Assembly: GCA_030917685.1 (NCBI GenBank)
Contig: JAUPUG010000016.1
Location: forward strand, 1-32,082
DNA length: 32,082 nt
Reading direction: 5' to 3'
Source: Patescibacteria group bacterium
GTDB taxonomy: Bacteria; Patescibacteriota; Minisyncoccia; Phycocordibacterales; CAIZLB01
A model generated the notes under the pieces. The model searched no databases and had not been told where the DNA came from. It saw nothing but the letters and a program-made list of their open reading frames with translations. How positions within the stretch are numbered: the stretch's first letter is position 1; the number at the start of each line of letters is the position of its first letter. Below are positions 1-7,488 of the stretch, piece after piece. The position numbers and the translations under genes are program-made.

Positions 1-806
1 AGTCGGTTTGAATATTTCTTTGGTCGTCGTGACTTCTGTCCCTTACCTGTTGGTTTACCGTAGATAGAGATAGCTCGTCTTCGTCCTCGTCCTTGTCGGC
101 CTTCACCTCCTCCGTGTGGGTGATCCACAGGGTTCATGGCTGTACCTCGAACTGTAGGTCGAATACCTCGCCATCGGCTCTTTCCGGCCTTTCCAAGGTT
201 CTGGAGCCAGTTTTCATCATTTGATACCTCTCCGACTGTTGCCCAAGCTGTATCGATGATTTTTCGAACTTCTGTTGAAGGAAGTTTGATCTGTGTATAT
301 CCACCGTCCTGTCCGATTACTTCTGCGTAGTTTCCAGCTGATCGTACAAGCTTTGAACCTCCCTTTGGTTTGATTTCAATATTGTACACGAATGTACCTA
401 CTGGAATGTTTGAAAGAGGAAGTCGGTTAGCAGGTTTGATTTCAGCCTTTTCACCTACGAGGAATGAATCTCCAGCTTTGATAGATTTTGGAACTACTAC
501 GTATCGCTTTTCACCGTCTGCATATACTGCAAGACCAATGAAAGCTGTTCGGTTAGGATCGTACTCAACAGTAGTGATTTTCGCAGGAATTTCCTTCTTG
601 TCGTAGAAAAAGTCTACGTCTCGGAACATTCGCTTGTTTCCACCACCTTTGTGTCGAGTAGTAATCCGACCTCGGTTGTTTCGCCCCATAGATCGCTTGA
701 AGCCGTGTGTTAAGCCTTTGAAAGCCACATCAGTAGTAAGCACGCCACGGTGAGTAACCGTTGTCATGTTTCGTCGTGATGGTGTTGTTGGTTTATATCG
801 TTTCAT
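1..806 (-). CDS. rplB: 50S ribosomal protein uL2 (C-terminal end cut by window edge)
   Basis: Encodes uL2, a 23S rRNA-binding protein at the peptidyl-transferase centre. I read it from the ATG at 806, starting MKRYKPTTPSRRNMTTVTH, to the left edge, where about 268 codons are visible and the stop lies outside. The signature loop near the end reads NPVDHPHGGGEG and carries the conserved histidine implicated in peptidyl transfer. It is followed by an Arg/Gly-rich stretch and KSRRPKKYSNR, so only a few residues seem to be missing. It is the last visible gene of the tuf-rpsJ-rplC-rplD-rplW-rplB run and starts 18 nt after rplW. No Shine-Dalgarno motif precedes the ATG; the upstream bases are A/T-rich. 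Arginines are mostly CGA codons. Confidence 0.97.
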   Translation of the reverse strand, partial: MKRYKPTTPSRRNMTTVTHRGVLTTDVAFKGLTHGFKRSMGRNNRGRITTRHKGGGNKRMFRDVDFFYDKKEIPAKITTVEYDPNRTAFIGLAVYADGEKRYVVVPKSIKAGDSFLVGEKAEIKPANRLPLSNIPVGTFVYNIEIKPKGGSKLVRSAGNYAEVIGQDGGYTQIKLPSTEVRKIIDTAWATVGEVSNDENWLQNLGKAGKSRWRGIRPTVRGTAMNPVDHPHGGGEGRQGRGRRRAISIYGKPTGKGQKSRRPKKYSNR

Positions 807-824
807 ATTTGTATTTTGAAATTA

Positions 825-1121
825 TTAAGCCAACTCAATAGTTTCTCCTTTCTTAAGAGTAACGTATGCTTTGATAACACCTTGCTTTACACCAGCCTTA
901 CCTCGCACCATAACTCGCTTTGCAGGAGTTCGTGCAATGTTTACTGAAACTGGAGTAACTTTGTATAGCTCTTTCACAGCAGCTGCAACAGAAGCCTTCG
1001 TAGCAGTTTTGAAAATTTCAAAAACGTACTTACCTTTTTCAGCAGAAACTGCTGCTTTTTCAGTAATTCGAGGTCTTTTGATTACATCTGATGGATGCTT
1101 TTTGATTGAAGTTGTAGTCAT
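825..1121 (-). CDS. rplW: 50S ribosomal protein uL23
   Basis: Encodes uL23 (98 aa), which binds 23S rRNA domain III near the peptide exit tunnel and is the docking site for trigger factor and SRP. The sequence has the family's early IKRPRITEKA motif and the later VNIARTPAKRVMVRGKAGVK loop that inserts into rRNA. The length matches the family norm of about 95-100 aa. It lies 5 nt downstream of rplD and 18 nt upstream of rplB in the order typical of the S10 operon, so it is probably co-transcribed and translationally coupled. No Shine-Dalgarno sequence is visible before the ATG. Confidence 0.97.
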   Translation of the reverse strand: MTTTSIKKHPSDVIKRPRITEKAAVSAEKGKYVFEIFKTATKASVAAAVKELYKVTPVSVNIARTPAKRVMVRGKAGVKQGVIKAYVTLKKGETIELA

Positions 1122-1126
1122 GGCAG

Positions 1127-1867
1127 TTAGTTCATCTTAGAGCTAAGAGTTTTAACAATTTCTTCAGGAGCAGTCATAACAACATACTTGTACTGAAGAA
1201 GCGCGAGTGGGTTGATGTTTCGAACCTCCATCACCTCCAAGTTACCCATATTTTGGAATCCAAGCTTAACGTTTGTATCAAGTGTTGGAACCGCAATAAG
1301 TGCAGCATTGTTTCGTCGCTTTGAAAGCATTTCAAAACCTTCAATTGTTCCTAGTTTAGAAAGAGCTACTCGAGCATCTTTCGTCTTAGGTGTAGAAAGT
1401 GCAAGTGAATTCAAGAATAGTACTTCTCCATCTCGTAGTTTCTGAGAAAGAATAGTATAAATTGCCTTCACCTTCATTTTCTTGTTTACTTTTCGGTCGT
1501 AATTCTTGTCATTTCGAGGACCGTGTGCAACACCTCCACCAACCCAGATCGGAGATCGAGTTGATCCGTGTCGTGCACGACCAGTACCTTTTTGTGCCCA
1601 AGGTTTTTTACCTCCTCCGCTTACATCTGCTCTACTTTTTGTATGAGCAACAGATTGACGCGCAGAACTTCGCATAGATTGTACAACTTGGTGTACAAGG
1701 TCAGCGTTCCAGTTGAGTCCGAAGATTTCTCCCGGAGCTTCAAATGTAGATGTACTCTTACCATTTTGGTCGAATACCTTCACTTCTACATTTTTCAACT
1801 CAGACTTTTTGTCAGACTTCTTGCCGTCTTTTTTCTTTTCTATTTTTTTAGCAAAATCTTTAGCCAT
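1127..1867 (-). CDS. rplD: 50S ribosomal protein uL4
   Basis: Encodes uL4 (246 aa), a 23S rRNA-binding protein lining the exit tunnel. In E. coli it is also the autogenous repressor of the S10 operon. The core is clear: the tunnel loop around residues 75-110 contains KKPWAQKGTGRARHGS followed by a GGGVAHGP segment. The N-terminus carries a lysine-rich extension of about 28 residues before the usual start of the fold, so the protein is longer than the roughly 205-residue bacterial norm. It is placed between rplC (28 nt upstream) and rplW (5 nt downstream). Whether this L4 regulates its own operon is unknown, but a structured RNA lies upstream of rpsJ (2937-3012). Confidence 0.96.
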   Translation of the reverse strand: MAKDFAKKIEKKKDGKKSDKKSELKNVEVKVFDQNGKSTSTFEAPGEIFGLNWNADLVHQVVQSMRSSARQSVAHTKSRADVSGGGKKPWAQKGTGRARHGSTRSPIWVGGGVAHGPRNDKNYDRKVNKKMKVKAIYTILSQKLRDGEVLFLNSLALSTPKTKDARVALSKLGTIEGFEMLSKRRNNAALIAVPTLDTNVKLGFQNMGNLEVMEVRNINPLALLQYKYVVMTAPEEIVKTLSSKMN

Positions 1868-1895
1868 AAATTTATTTGATGATTAGTGAAGTATA

Positions 1896-2495
1896 TTATC
1901 CCTGTATTTCAACAAGAGTACCGCGTCGACCTGGAACTGCACCACGGATGTAAACTTCTTTTGTATCTTTGTCGTAAGCCATAACAACGAGATTTTTAAC
2001 AGTTACTCGATCACCACCCATTCGGCCTGGCATTCGTGTTCCTTTGAAAACTCGCTGATATCCACCGGCACCAATAGAACCTGGTTCTCGCTCAGAGTGT
2101 TTCTGACCGTGAGACCGTGGTCCACCATGGAACCCATGTCGCTTTACTACACCTTGGAAACCTTTTCCTTTTGATATAGCAGATACCACAACAACGTCAC
2201 CAGCTTCTAAAGTAGATTCTACTTTATCACCGAGAGCTCCTTCAGTAACACCAGCAATCTCTTTGAGATGTCGGAAATTACCAAGATCCTTCATATGACC
2301 TTTTTGCGCTTTGTTAATGTTTTTTTCTTTTTTTGTTCCAAAACCAACCTGGATAGCCTCGTACCCATCCTTGAGTTTTGTCTTTACCTGAGTAACAACC
2401 AAGTCCTCTGCCTTTACGACAGTAACTGGATGTACTTTGCCCTCCTCATCGAAGAGCTGTGTCATATTCTGTTTTGTTCCAAGAATGAATTTCAT
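1896..2495 (-). CDS. rplC: 50S ribosomal protein uL3
   Basis: Encodes uL3 (199 aa), an early-assembly 23S rRNA-binding protein near the peptidyl-transferase centre. Family landmarks are the KGKGFQGVVKRHGFHGG segment, the PGSIGAGGYQRVFKG segment and the MPGRMGGDRVTVKNL segment. The length is close to the usual 205-210 aa. The initial MKFILGTKQNMTQLFDEEG is the typical uL3 N-terminus (bacterial type, isoform selector and initiation fixed by this motif), which supports the ATG at 2495. It lies 54 nt after rpsJ and 28 nt before rplD in the S10 operon. The upstream bases lack a Shine-Dalgarno motif. Confidence 0.96.
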   Translation of the reverse strand: MKFILGTKQNMTQLFDEEGKVHPVTVVKAEDLVVTQVKTKLKDGYEAIQVGFGTKKEKNINKAQKGHMKDLGNFRHLKEIAGVTEGALGDKVESTLEAGDVVVVSAISKGKGFQGVVKRHGFHGGPRSHGQKHSEREPGSIGAGGYQRVFKGTRMPGRMGGDRVTVKNLVVMAYDKDTKEVYIRGAVPGRRGTLVEIQG

Positions 2496-2530
2496 AGTAG
2501 TTGGCTTAATATCACTGAGTGGTACTAATG

Positions 2531-2554
2531 TTTAATAATTTTTAAATTATTAAA
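2531..2554. repeat. AT-only inverted repeat at the rpsJ stop
   Basis: TTTAATAATTT and AAATTATTAAA form a perfect 11-base inverted repeat with a 2-base centre, overlapping the rpsJ stop codon. It is made only of A and T, so the hairpin would be weak. It could slow ribosomes or stabilise the rpsJ end, but it could also be chance in AT-rich DNA. Confidence 0.4.
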
Positions 2555-2909
2555 GCATTTTTACATCAATGTTGACTCCTGAAGGAAGACTGAGGTTCGT
2601 AAGAGCTTCAATCACTTTTGCAGAAGGACTAACAATGTCGAGGAGTCGCTTGTGAACTCGCATTTCGAATTGTTCTCGCGCATTCTTGTATACGAATGAT
2701 GATCGGTTAACTGTGTAGATTCTCTTTTCTGTTGGGAGAGGCACAGGACCGAGTACAATCGCATCGTATCGAAGCGCAGTATCCATAATCTGCTTGATTG
2801 ATGCATCTATAATCTTTGATTCGTATGCTCGCACACGAATTCGAAGTTTTGAAACACCGTCTTCTTTTCCGGCTGTCTTCTTTTTAGTTGTTTCTTTAGT
2901 TGCAGCCAT
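2550..2909 (-). CDS. rpsJ: 30S ribosomal protein uS10
   Basis: Encodes uS10 (119 aa), a protein of the 30S head that also serves as NusE in transcription antitermination. The core begins at KLRIRVRAYESKIIDASIKQI (about residues 22-42) and continues with GPVPLPTEKRIYTVNRS, the conserved loop region. The family is normally about 102 aa; this copy carries an extra N-terminal tail of about 18 residues rich in Lys and Thr. It is the first ribosomal gene after tuf and follows a 117-nt gap that folds into a GNRA-capped stem (2937-3012), a likely regulatory leader. No Shine-Dalgarno motif is seen in front of the ATG at 2909. Confidence 0.96.
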   Translation of the reverse strand: MAATKETTKKKTAGKEDGVSKLRIRVRAYESKIIDASIKQIMDTALRYDAIVLGPVPLPTEKRIYTVNRSSFVYKNAREQFEMRVHKRLLDIVSPSAKVIEALTNLSLPSGVNIDVKML

Positions 2910-2936
2910 GTGATGTTTTGTTAGTTGCCAGACACA

Positions 2937-3012
2937 GACTGATTCTACGGTCTACAATATTGTTAAATCTTGCGACTTATATATTGCAGATCCGCATGAA
3001 TCAGTCCGTAGA
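2937..3012 (-). promoter_or_regulatory. Structured RNA leader between tuf and rpsJ
   Basis: Read as minus-strand RNA, three nested helices are visible: outer GACUGAUUC/GAAUCAGUC (3006-2998 with 2945-2937), middle CAAUAU/AUAUUG (2986-2981 with 2960-2955) and inner AAGUC/GAUUU closed by a GCAA tetraloop (2978-2965). Just upstream, AGUC-UACG-GACU forms a short hairpin with a UNCG-type loop and would compete with the outer helix, because the GACU bases are shared. A further pairing of CUACGG with CCGUAG is also possible. The position directly before the S10 operon fits an attenuation or autogenous control element, by analogy with E. coli L4 control of the S10 leader. The structure is read from the sequence; the function is inferred. 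Confidence 0.6.
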
Positions 3013-3026
3013 CTAGCTAAGATTTA

Positions 3027-4220
3027 CTACGCAACAATCTTTGTTACAACACCCGCACCTACAGTTTTACCACCTTCTCGGATAGCAAATCGCTGTTTGT
3101 CTTCAAGAGCAATAGGAGCGATGAGTTTAACTTTGAATGTAACTGTATCTCCAGGCATAACCATTTCTACTCCTGCAGCAAGAGTTACTTCTCCAGTAAC
3201 GTCTGTTGTTCGTACGTAGAACTGTGGCTTGTAACCTGTGAAGAATGGAGAGTGTCGACCACCTTCTTCCTTCTTGAGAATATACACTTCAGCTTCAAAC
3301 TCTGTATGAGGTTTAACTGAACCTGGCTTACAGATAACCTGTCCTCGTGTGAGGTCTTCTTTCTTTGCAGATCGGAGTAGGATACCCGCGTTGTCTCCAG
3401 CCATACCTTCGTTAAGTTGCTTATTGAACATTTCAATACCTGTAACAGTAGTTGAAGTTGTATCTTTAAGACCTACGATTTCGATAGTTTCACCAACTTT
3501 GATGATACCTCGTTCGATTTTACCTGTAACTACAGTTCCTCGTCCTTCGATAGAGAAGATGTCTTCAATAGGCATAAGGAAAGGTTTGTCAGTTTCTCGA
3601 ACAGGAACTGGGATGTAAGTATCAAGAGCGTCAGCAAGTTCTAGAACTTTCTTTGACCACTCATCATCATTACTTGTTGCTTCGAGAGCCTTTAGAGCTG
3701 AACCTCGAATAACTGGAGCGTTTTCATCGAAACCGTTCTTCGCAAGGAGTTCTCGGATTTCTGCTTCTACGAGGTCGAGCATATCTGCATCGTCCACCAT
3801 ATCGCATTTGTTAAGGAAAACTACAATCTTTGGCACACCTACCTGCTTAGCCAAGAGAACGTGTTCTCGTGTCTGTGGCATAGCTCCATCAGTTGCTGCT
3901 ACTACGAGTACAGCACCATCCATCTGAGCTGCACCAGTAATCATGTTCTTGATATAGTCGGCGTGACCTGGTGCGTCAATGTGAGCATAGTGTCGCGCGT
4001 CTGTAGCGTACTCTGAGTGAGAAAGAGAGATAGTAATACCTCGAGCTTTTTCTTCAGGAGCCTTGTCGATGTCTCCAACAGCCTTAAGTGTAACTTGCTT
4101 ACCCGCTCGGTGAAGAACGTTAAGAATAGCTGCTGTAAGAGTTGTCTTTCCGTGGTCTACGTGACCAATTGTACCTACGTTTAAGTGAGGTTTTGACCGG
4201 TCAAAAACTTCTTGTGCCAT
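3027..4220 (-). CDS. tuf: Translation elongation factor Tu
   Basis: Encodes EF-Tu (397 aa), the GTPase that delivers aminoacyl-tRNA to the ribosome. Domain 1 carries the P-loop GHVDHGKT (residues 19-26), the switch II motif DAPGH (about residue 81; Ala replaces the more common Cys) and the guanine-specificity motif NKCD (about 136). Domains 2 and 3 follow, with [12 protein letters not shown] and the C-terminal [15 protein letters not shown]. The length matches the family norm. It heads the S10 cluster as in the ancestral str-S10 layout, but is separated from fusA by about 3.4 kb of other genes. A promoter with a consensus -35 lies at 4454-4481. The stop codon is TAG and no Shine-Dalgarno motif is present. 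Confidence 0.98.
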   Translation of the reverse strand: MAQEVFDRSKPHLNVGTIGHVDHGKTTLTAAILNVLHRAGKQVTLKAVGDIDKAPEEKARGITISLSHSEYATDARHYAHIDAPGHADYIKNMITGAAQMDGAVLVVAATDGAMPQTREHVLLAKQVGVPKIVVFLNKCDMVDDADMLDLVEAEIRELLAKNGFDENAPVIRGSALKALEATSNDDEWSKKVLELADALDTYIPVPVRETDKPFLMPIEDIFSIEGRGTVVTGKIERGIIKVGETIEIVGLKDTTSTTVTGIEMFNKQLNEGMAGDNAGILLRSAKKEDLTRGQVICKPGSVKPHTEFEAEVYILKKEEGGRHSPFFTGYKPQFYVRTTDVTGEVTLAAGVEMVMPGDTVTFKVKLIAPIALEDKQRFAIREGGKTVGAGVVTKIVA

Positions 4221-4425
4221 ATGTTTGTTGTGTAATTGCTATCTCAAGCCGGTGTGAATGAAGCGATATTTTGCTCATCTCTACAGACTCAAGTTCCCAA
4301 TTACGATTTGGTTATTTTTTATTAAACTTTATCTACAGTGCTTTAATGGCTTAGAATAAGGATGATTTGCAAACTTCCGTTTATTTCGAAAATAATCCCT
4401 ACTCGACTCATCAAAGATTCCAGAT

Positions 4426-4444
4426 AAAAAAAGCGCCAATGCGC
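4426..4444 (-). terminator. Small GCGC hairpin with T-run in the tuf leader
   Basis: On the minus strand, GCGC-ATTG-GCGC is followed directly by seven T residues, the form of a minimal intrinsic terminator. It begins only a few bases after the predicted start site of the promoter at 4454-4481. It may therefore act as an early attenuator or as a 5' stabilising hairpin rather than an ordinary gene-end terminator. The stem has only four pairs. Confidence 0.45.
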
Positions 4445-4453
4445 GATGTAAAG

Positions 4454-4481
4454 ATAGTATCAAATAAGTGTAGGATGTCAA
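4454..4481 (-). promoter_or_regulatory. Probable tuf promoter
   Basis: On the minus strand there is a perfect -35 TTGACA (4481-4476), a 16-base spacer, and an extended -10 TGA-TACTAT (hexamer 4459-4454). A start near 4447 would give tuf a leader of about 227 nt. This is the best -35 match I noticed in the window, which suits a highly expressed gene. Use in the cell is inferred. Confidence 0.6.
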
Positions 4482-4513
4482 TGAAATTACTAGGTAAAAG
4501 TATAAAACTAAAA

Positions 4514-4609
4514 CTCGCCACACTCACAAATTTTCGGTTTGTTCTCTATGTAGGGCACTTGGGGTGCACATAGAGACGCTATTCCGAAAGATTTGCAAGA
4601 TGTGGCGAG
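4514..4609 (-). terminator. Large imperfect hairpin after the GC-rich gene
   Basis: CTCGCCACA (4514-4522) pairs with TGTGGCGAG (4601-4609), AAATTTTCGG (4528-4537) with CCGAAAGATTT (4584-4594, one bulge), TCTCTATGT (4543-4551) with ACATAGAGA (4568-4576), and GCAC with GTGC at the tip. The whole is a 96-nt nearly continuous stem. On the minus strand it is followed by TTTTAGTTTTATACTTTT, so it could terminate the gene at 4629-5078. Its size is far beyond a normal terminator and it may instead be the end of a mobile or inserted segment. It lacks the RYYYAAC/GTTRRRY boxes of an integron attC site. Confidence 0.5.
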
Positions 4610-4628
4610 ATGACTGACACAGGGTTTC

Positions 4629-5078
4629 TCAGGTCATTTCTTGGACCTGACCAGCGGCAGCTTTGGAGACGCCGGGGTTATCCGGTGCTGGCATGTGCCA
4701 GGCCGGGCGCGCCGTGTTCTTGACGAAGCCTACTGAAGCAGGGTTGTCCGGACCAGGCGGGGCTGTCGGCGGCTGAGATGCGACGGCGCAAATGAGAGAG
4801 GTCTCGACGACCTGCACTCGATAGGCGGCGGCTTTCCAGTGGGCCGGGGAACCATCAGCGACCTTGGTCACAGCAATCGCTCGGGCGTCACGTGGGACGT
4901 CGAGCAGGCTGAAGGATGGGGCCGCGTTGAAGTCGGCGACTTCGATGTTGATTTGAGGAGCCGTGATTTGCACGACTTTCTCAATACCGTCAGCTTGGGA
5001 GCTGACAGTTCGTTCCGGGGCGGCTTGGAGGCACGCGACGGACACAGCGACTAGCATGAGCGCGAGGATGCGTTTCAT
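4629..5078 (-). CDS. Small exported protein of unknown function, GC-rich and probably acquired
   Basis: I do not recognise the family. The 149-aa product starts MKRILALMLVAVSVACLQAAP, a typical Sec signal peptide; cleavage after an Ala around residue 19-20 is likely. The Cys at 16 lacks a good lipobox because Ser sits at -3. The mature part is Ala/Pro-rich, has one ICAVAS cysteine, and contains two related short segments, GPDNPASV and APDNPGVS. The gene is visibly far more GC-rich than its neighbours, favouring codons such as GCC, GTC, CTC and GCG. It is the only gene in the window ending in TGA. These points suggest recent transfer. No Shine-Dalgarno motif is obvious. The start codon is chosen because it gives an intact signal peptide. 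Confidence 0.65.
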   Translation of the reverse strand: MKRILALMLVAVSVACLQAAPERTVSSQADGIEKVVQITAPQINIEVADFNAAPSFSLLDVPRDARAIAVTKVADGSPAHWKAAAYRVQVVETSLICAVASQPPTAPPGPDNPASVGFVKNTARPAWHMPAPDNPGVSKAAAGQVQEMT

Positions 5079-5325
5079 AGTATGCGGGTGTGTTTGTTGG
5101 GTGTGGGTTTGCCAGATCGATTAGACCATGTGGTTTCCTCGACTTGGACATTTGTGCGCTGAGTGTCTACCCAGCGAAATTTTTGCGGTTACGCAAAGAA
5201 TCACTAAGACTCATTAGATACTAATTGTATACCCGCTAAATTAAAAATCAATAGTTTTCCACAGGTAAACAGTGCAAAACTTCAAAGGGAATTGAGCCCA
5301 ATCAAAAAAAGCTTTTAGAATATAT
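5079..5325. other. Spacer between mpl and the GC-rich gene
   Basis: No gene is seen in these 247 bases. Base composition changes from GC-rich near 5079-5200 to AT-rich toward mpl, which marks one edge of the foreign-looking island at roughly 5200. A perfect 6-bp hairpin, TTTGCG-GTTA-CGCAAA, lies at 5182-5197. No T-run follows it, so I do not call it a terminator. Confidence 0.5.
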
Positions 5326-6921
5326 TTAACTCAAAGCTTCGAGCACCGCAATCAACTTTTCATGAATTCCATCGAATGATCCATTACTCATAATTACTAG
5401 TACATCACCAGGTACAGCTTTAGCAGCAATTTTTTCAATAGCCTCATGACCGTTTTTAACACAAACAGCATAAAAGTCTTTATTTAAAGCCGTATTCTTT
5501 GAAGTCTCTACTACCACATTTCCATCAATAAAGTCTGCTGGATTATCATTATGACGAAGTTCTGGCATCGAAAGCACCAAACCATCTACTTTTTCAAAAG
5601 CTGTTCCGTAGTCAGACTCAAACATTTTCTTTCGACTTGTATTTGATCTCGGCTCAAATATTGCAAAAATTCTATTATTAGGAAAATGTTCCCGAATACC
5701 ACCTAAAGTCTCTCGAACTGCAGTTGGATGATGTGCAAAATCATCTATAACAGTTATTCCATTCACAACAGCACGAACTTCTTGTCGGCGTTTCATTCCA
5801 TTAAAAGTAGCTAGACCCTTTTTTATTTCATCAAATGATAAACCTTGGTGAAGTGACACCGCAACCACAGCAAGAGTGTTTGCTAAATTATATTTTCCAA
5901 AAAGTTGTATATTCATTTCACCTAGAGTCTCCCCTTTGTACATGAGACTAAAAGTCTGTCCTTTAGTATCTACAACAATGTCCTTTGCTGTAACATCATT
6001 CCCCTCCTCAAATCCATAATATAGGACAACAGCCGATGTGTGAGTCGCCAAACTTCGGACCTCGTCTGAGTCTCCATTAAGGACAAGTAGTCCACCATTT
6101 TCTGAAGAGACCACTTCCTCAGCCAAAAAGACAAATGATTTCTTGTACTCATCAAAGTCAGAGTATATGTCCGCATGATCAAACTCGAGAGAAGTCACAA
6201 CAGAAACCTTTGGCTTATAGTGTAGAAATTTTGGCGCTTTATCGAAGTAGGCAGTATCGTATTCGTCTCCCTCTATAATAAAATGTTTTGATTCAGATAA
6301 AGTTCCATTTTTGTCTTTTACCCCTGCGCTAAAGCTTGTCTCTGTGATTCCGTTGGATGTCGGCACAGCAACACCCCCAACCAAAAACCCTGGATTACGT
6401 CCCGCGCTCAAAAAGACATGTGCACATAAACCTGTAGTAGTTGTTTTTCCATGAGTACCACAAATTACTATTGATGTTTTGTCTTTTATAAAAAATTCAG
6501 ATATCGCTTCAGACATTGAAAGTTGTGGAAGATTTTCTTCTCGGACATATGAAACTTCAGGATTACTATCTGGACCAAACATATTTGCAACAATTGTGAG
6601 ATCTTTATCTTTTACATTATCTTCAGAAAAACCTTCGTAAAATTTTATATTCAATCTTTCTATCAAATCACTTGCTGGTGGATAACATCCTGTATCTGAA
6701 CCAGAGACGTCATACCCTTCTTCAGCAAAGAGTCCTGCAAGCGAAGATGTTGCCTTTCCACACACACCTGTGATGTGTACTTTTTTTATTTCACCACTAG
6801 CGACTTTTTTAGAAATAGAATCTAAGTAAGGACGTGAGAATGTACGTTTCTCGAGAGTGTTTGTTTCCTTACCCACTCTTTCGGTTTTTAATTTAAAAAA
6901 GTTTTGTGCGTCTGTTTTCAT
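5326..6921 (-). CDS. mpl: UDP-N-acetylmuramate:L-alanyl-gamma-D-glutamyl-meso-diaminopimelate ligase (murein tripeptide ligase)
   Basis: Belongs to the Mur ligase family and most resembles Mpl, which rejoins recycled murein tripeptide to UDP-MurNAc in the cytoplasm. Visible motifs are the N-terminal Rossmann segment HITGVCGKATSSLAG, the SDTGCYPP segment, the ATP-binding GTHGKTTTT (from residue 155), EGDEYDTAYFDKAPKF, LEFDHADIYSD, DDFAHHPTAV, EPRSNTS and MSNGSFDGIH. The CYPP, YFDKAPKF and EPRSNT motifs separate Mpl from MurC. At 531 aa it is longer than E. coli Mpl (about 457), partly from an N-terminal extension of about 45 residues. It sits alone on the minus strand between fusA and tuf. MurC is the main alternative and would use a related substrate. 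Confidence 0.85.
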   Translation of the reverse strand: MKTDAQNFFKLKTERVGKETNTLEKRTFSRPYLDSISKKVASGEIKKVHITGVCGKATSSLAGLFAEEGYDVSGSDTGCYPPASDLIERLNIKFYEGFSEDNVKDKDLTIVANMFGPDSNPEVSYVREENLPQLSMSEAISEFFIKDKTSIVICGTHGKTTTTGLCAHVFLSAGRNPGFLVGGVAVPTSNGITETSFSAGVKDKNGTLSESKHFIIEGDEYDTAYFDKAPKFLHYKPKVSVVTSLEFDHADIYSDFDEYKKSFVFLAEEVVSSENGGLLVLNGDSDEVRSLATHTSAVVLYYGFEEGNDVTAKDIVVDTKGQTFSLMYKGETLGEMNIQLFGKYNLANTLAVVAVSLHQGLSFDEIKKGLATFNGMKRRQEVRAVVNGITVIDDFAHHPTAVRETLGGIREHFPNNRIFAIFEPRSNTSRKKMFESDYGTAFEKVDGLVLSMPELRHNDNPADFIDGNVVVETSKNTALNKDFYAVCVKNGHEAIEKIAAKAVPGDVLVIMSNGSFDGIHEKLIAVLEALS

Positions 6922-7021
6922 ATTTTATACATTAGCATTTTTATTGAAAAATAAGAACGCTTAAGGTGCCAATTCAGAAGGTATTGCTTTTATATCTATA
7001 CTGTGGTTTCATATGTGAGCA

Positions 7022-7056
7022 TTTCGATAGCACACGTCTGTGCAAAGACATCGAAA
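7022..7056 (+). repeat. Stem-loop near the start of the orphan unit
   Basis: TTTCGAT (7022-7028) pairs with ATCGAAA (7050-7056), and within it GCACA (7030-7034) pairs with TGTGC (7039-7043) around a CGTC loop. The side loop AAAGAC makes it asymmetric. It is placed about 20 nt after a possible -10 hexamer and could be the 5' structure of the plus-strand transcript. Confidence 0.45.
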
Positions 7057-7093
7057 CTATGAGGCGATTCCACTCGCATCCTAGGAAAATGCA

Positions 7094-7459
7094 TTGTGTA
7101 AAGAAAAAATAATCAAAGCAGCCAACAACAACACTCTCAGAGCACTTAAGCGACCGGGGTGGAAACTGGTTGCACAGTTCTTTGAGAACGAGGATACGGT
7201 CATGCCAAAGAAAAGCAGCCAAACATCAAGCTCAGTAAGCGTAGCCCCACTCATCAGATCACAGAGCCACGGGTGTTACTGGGACAGAGACAGTCACTCC
7301 TACCTCCCTACTGGTGGAAGTGTGTGGTTTAAAAGTCGATACTTCCAACCAAACTCAGCGGGAGGACTTCTTCCCATTGAGCCAGCATCACCAACAACCC
7401 TGTCTCCAGGTTCGCAGGGGCGCACCAAAAATCGTGCGCCAACGGTAATCTACAGTTAG
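7094..7459 (+). CDS. Doubtful hypothetical protein
   Basis: An open frame of 121 codons from a TTG at 7094, or 85 codons from the ATG at 7202. The product is rich in Ser, Pro, Gly and Thr and shows no domain, signal peptide or membrane segment I know. The N-terminal part from the TTG start (KEKIIKAANNNTLRALKR) looks more protein-like than the rest. A 7-bp hairpin overlaps its 3' end and an intrinsic terminator follows 30 nt after the stop, so the DNA is probably transcribed in this direction. The frame could equally be accidental inside a noncoding RNA. A GAACGAGG stretch about 12 nt before the ATG at 7202 could act as a weak ribosome site. Confidence 0.3.
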   Translation: MCKEKIIKAANNNTLRALKRPGWKLVAQFFENEDTVMPKKSSQTSSSVSVAPLIRSQSHGCYWDRDSHSYLPTGGSVWFKSRYFQPNSAGGLLPIEPASPTTLSPGSQGRTKNRAPTVIYS

Positions 7460-7488
7460 GCAACACTGTCTGACTCAAAAAAACTCAC

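Larger units (their letters stand above)
4221..4628. other. Gene-free stretch upstream of tuf
   Basis: I see no convincing gene in these 408 bases. The region holds a strong minus-strand promoter (4454-4481), a short hairpin with a T-run (4426-4444) and a large imperfect hairpin (4514-4609) just past the GC-rich gene. The remainder (4221-4425) would be the long untranslated leader of tuf; I could not find a clear second promoter or a compact fold in it. Confidence 0.6.

Noticed and set aside
4514-4609. Integron attC site beside a cassette-like gene
   Set aside because: The long imperfect hairpin after a single foreign-looking gene suggested an integron cassette, but the required RYYYAAC and GTTRRRY ends are absent and no integrase is present.
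5326-6921. murC instead of mpl
   Set aside because: The CYPP, YFDKAPKF and EPRSNTS motifs and the MSNGSFDGIH ending match Mpl better than MurC, though both share the Mur ligase core.
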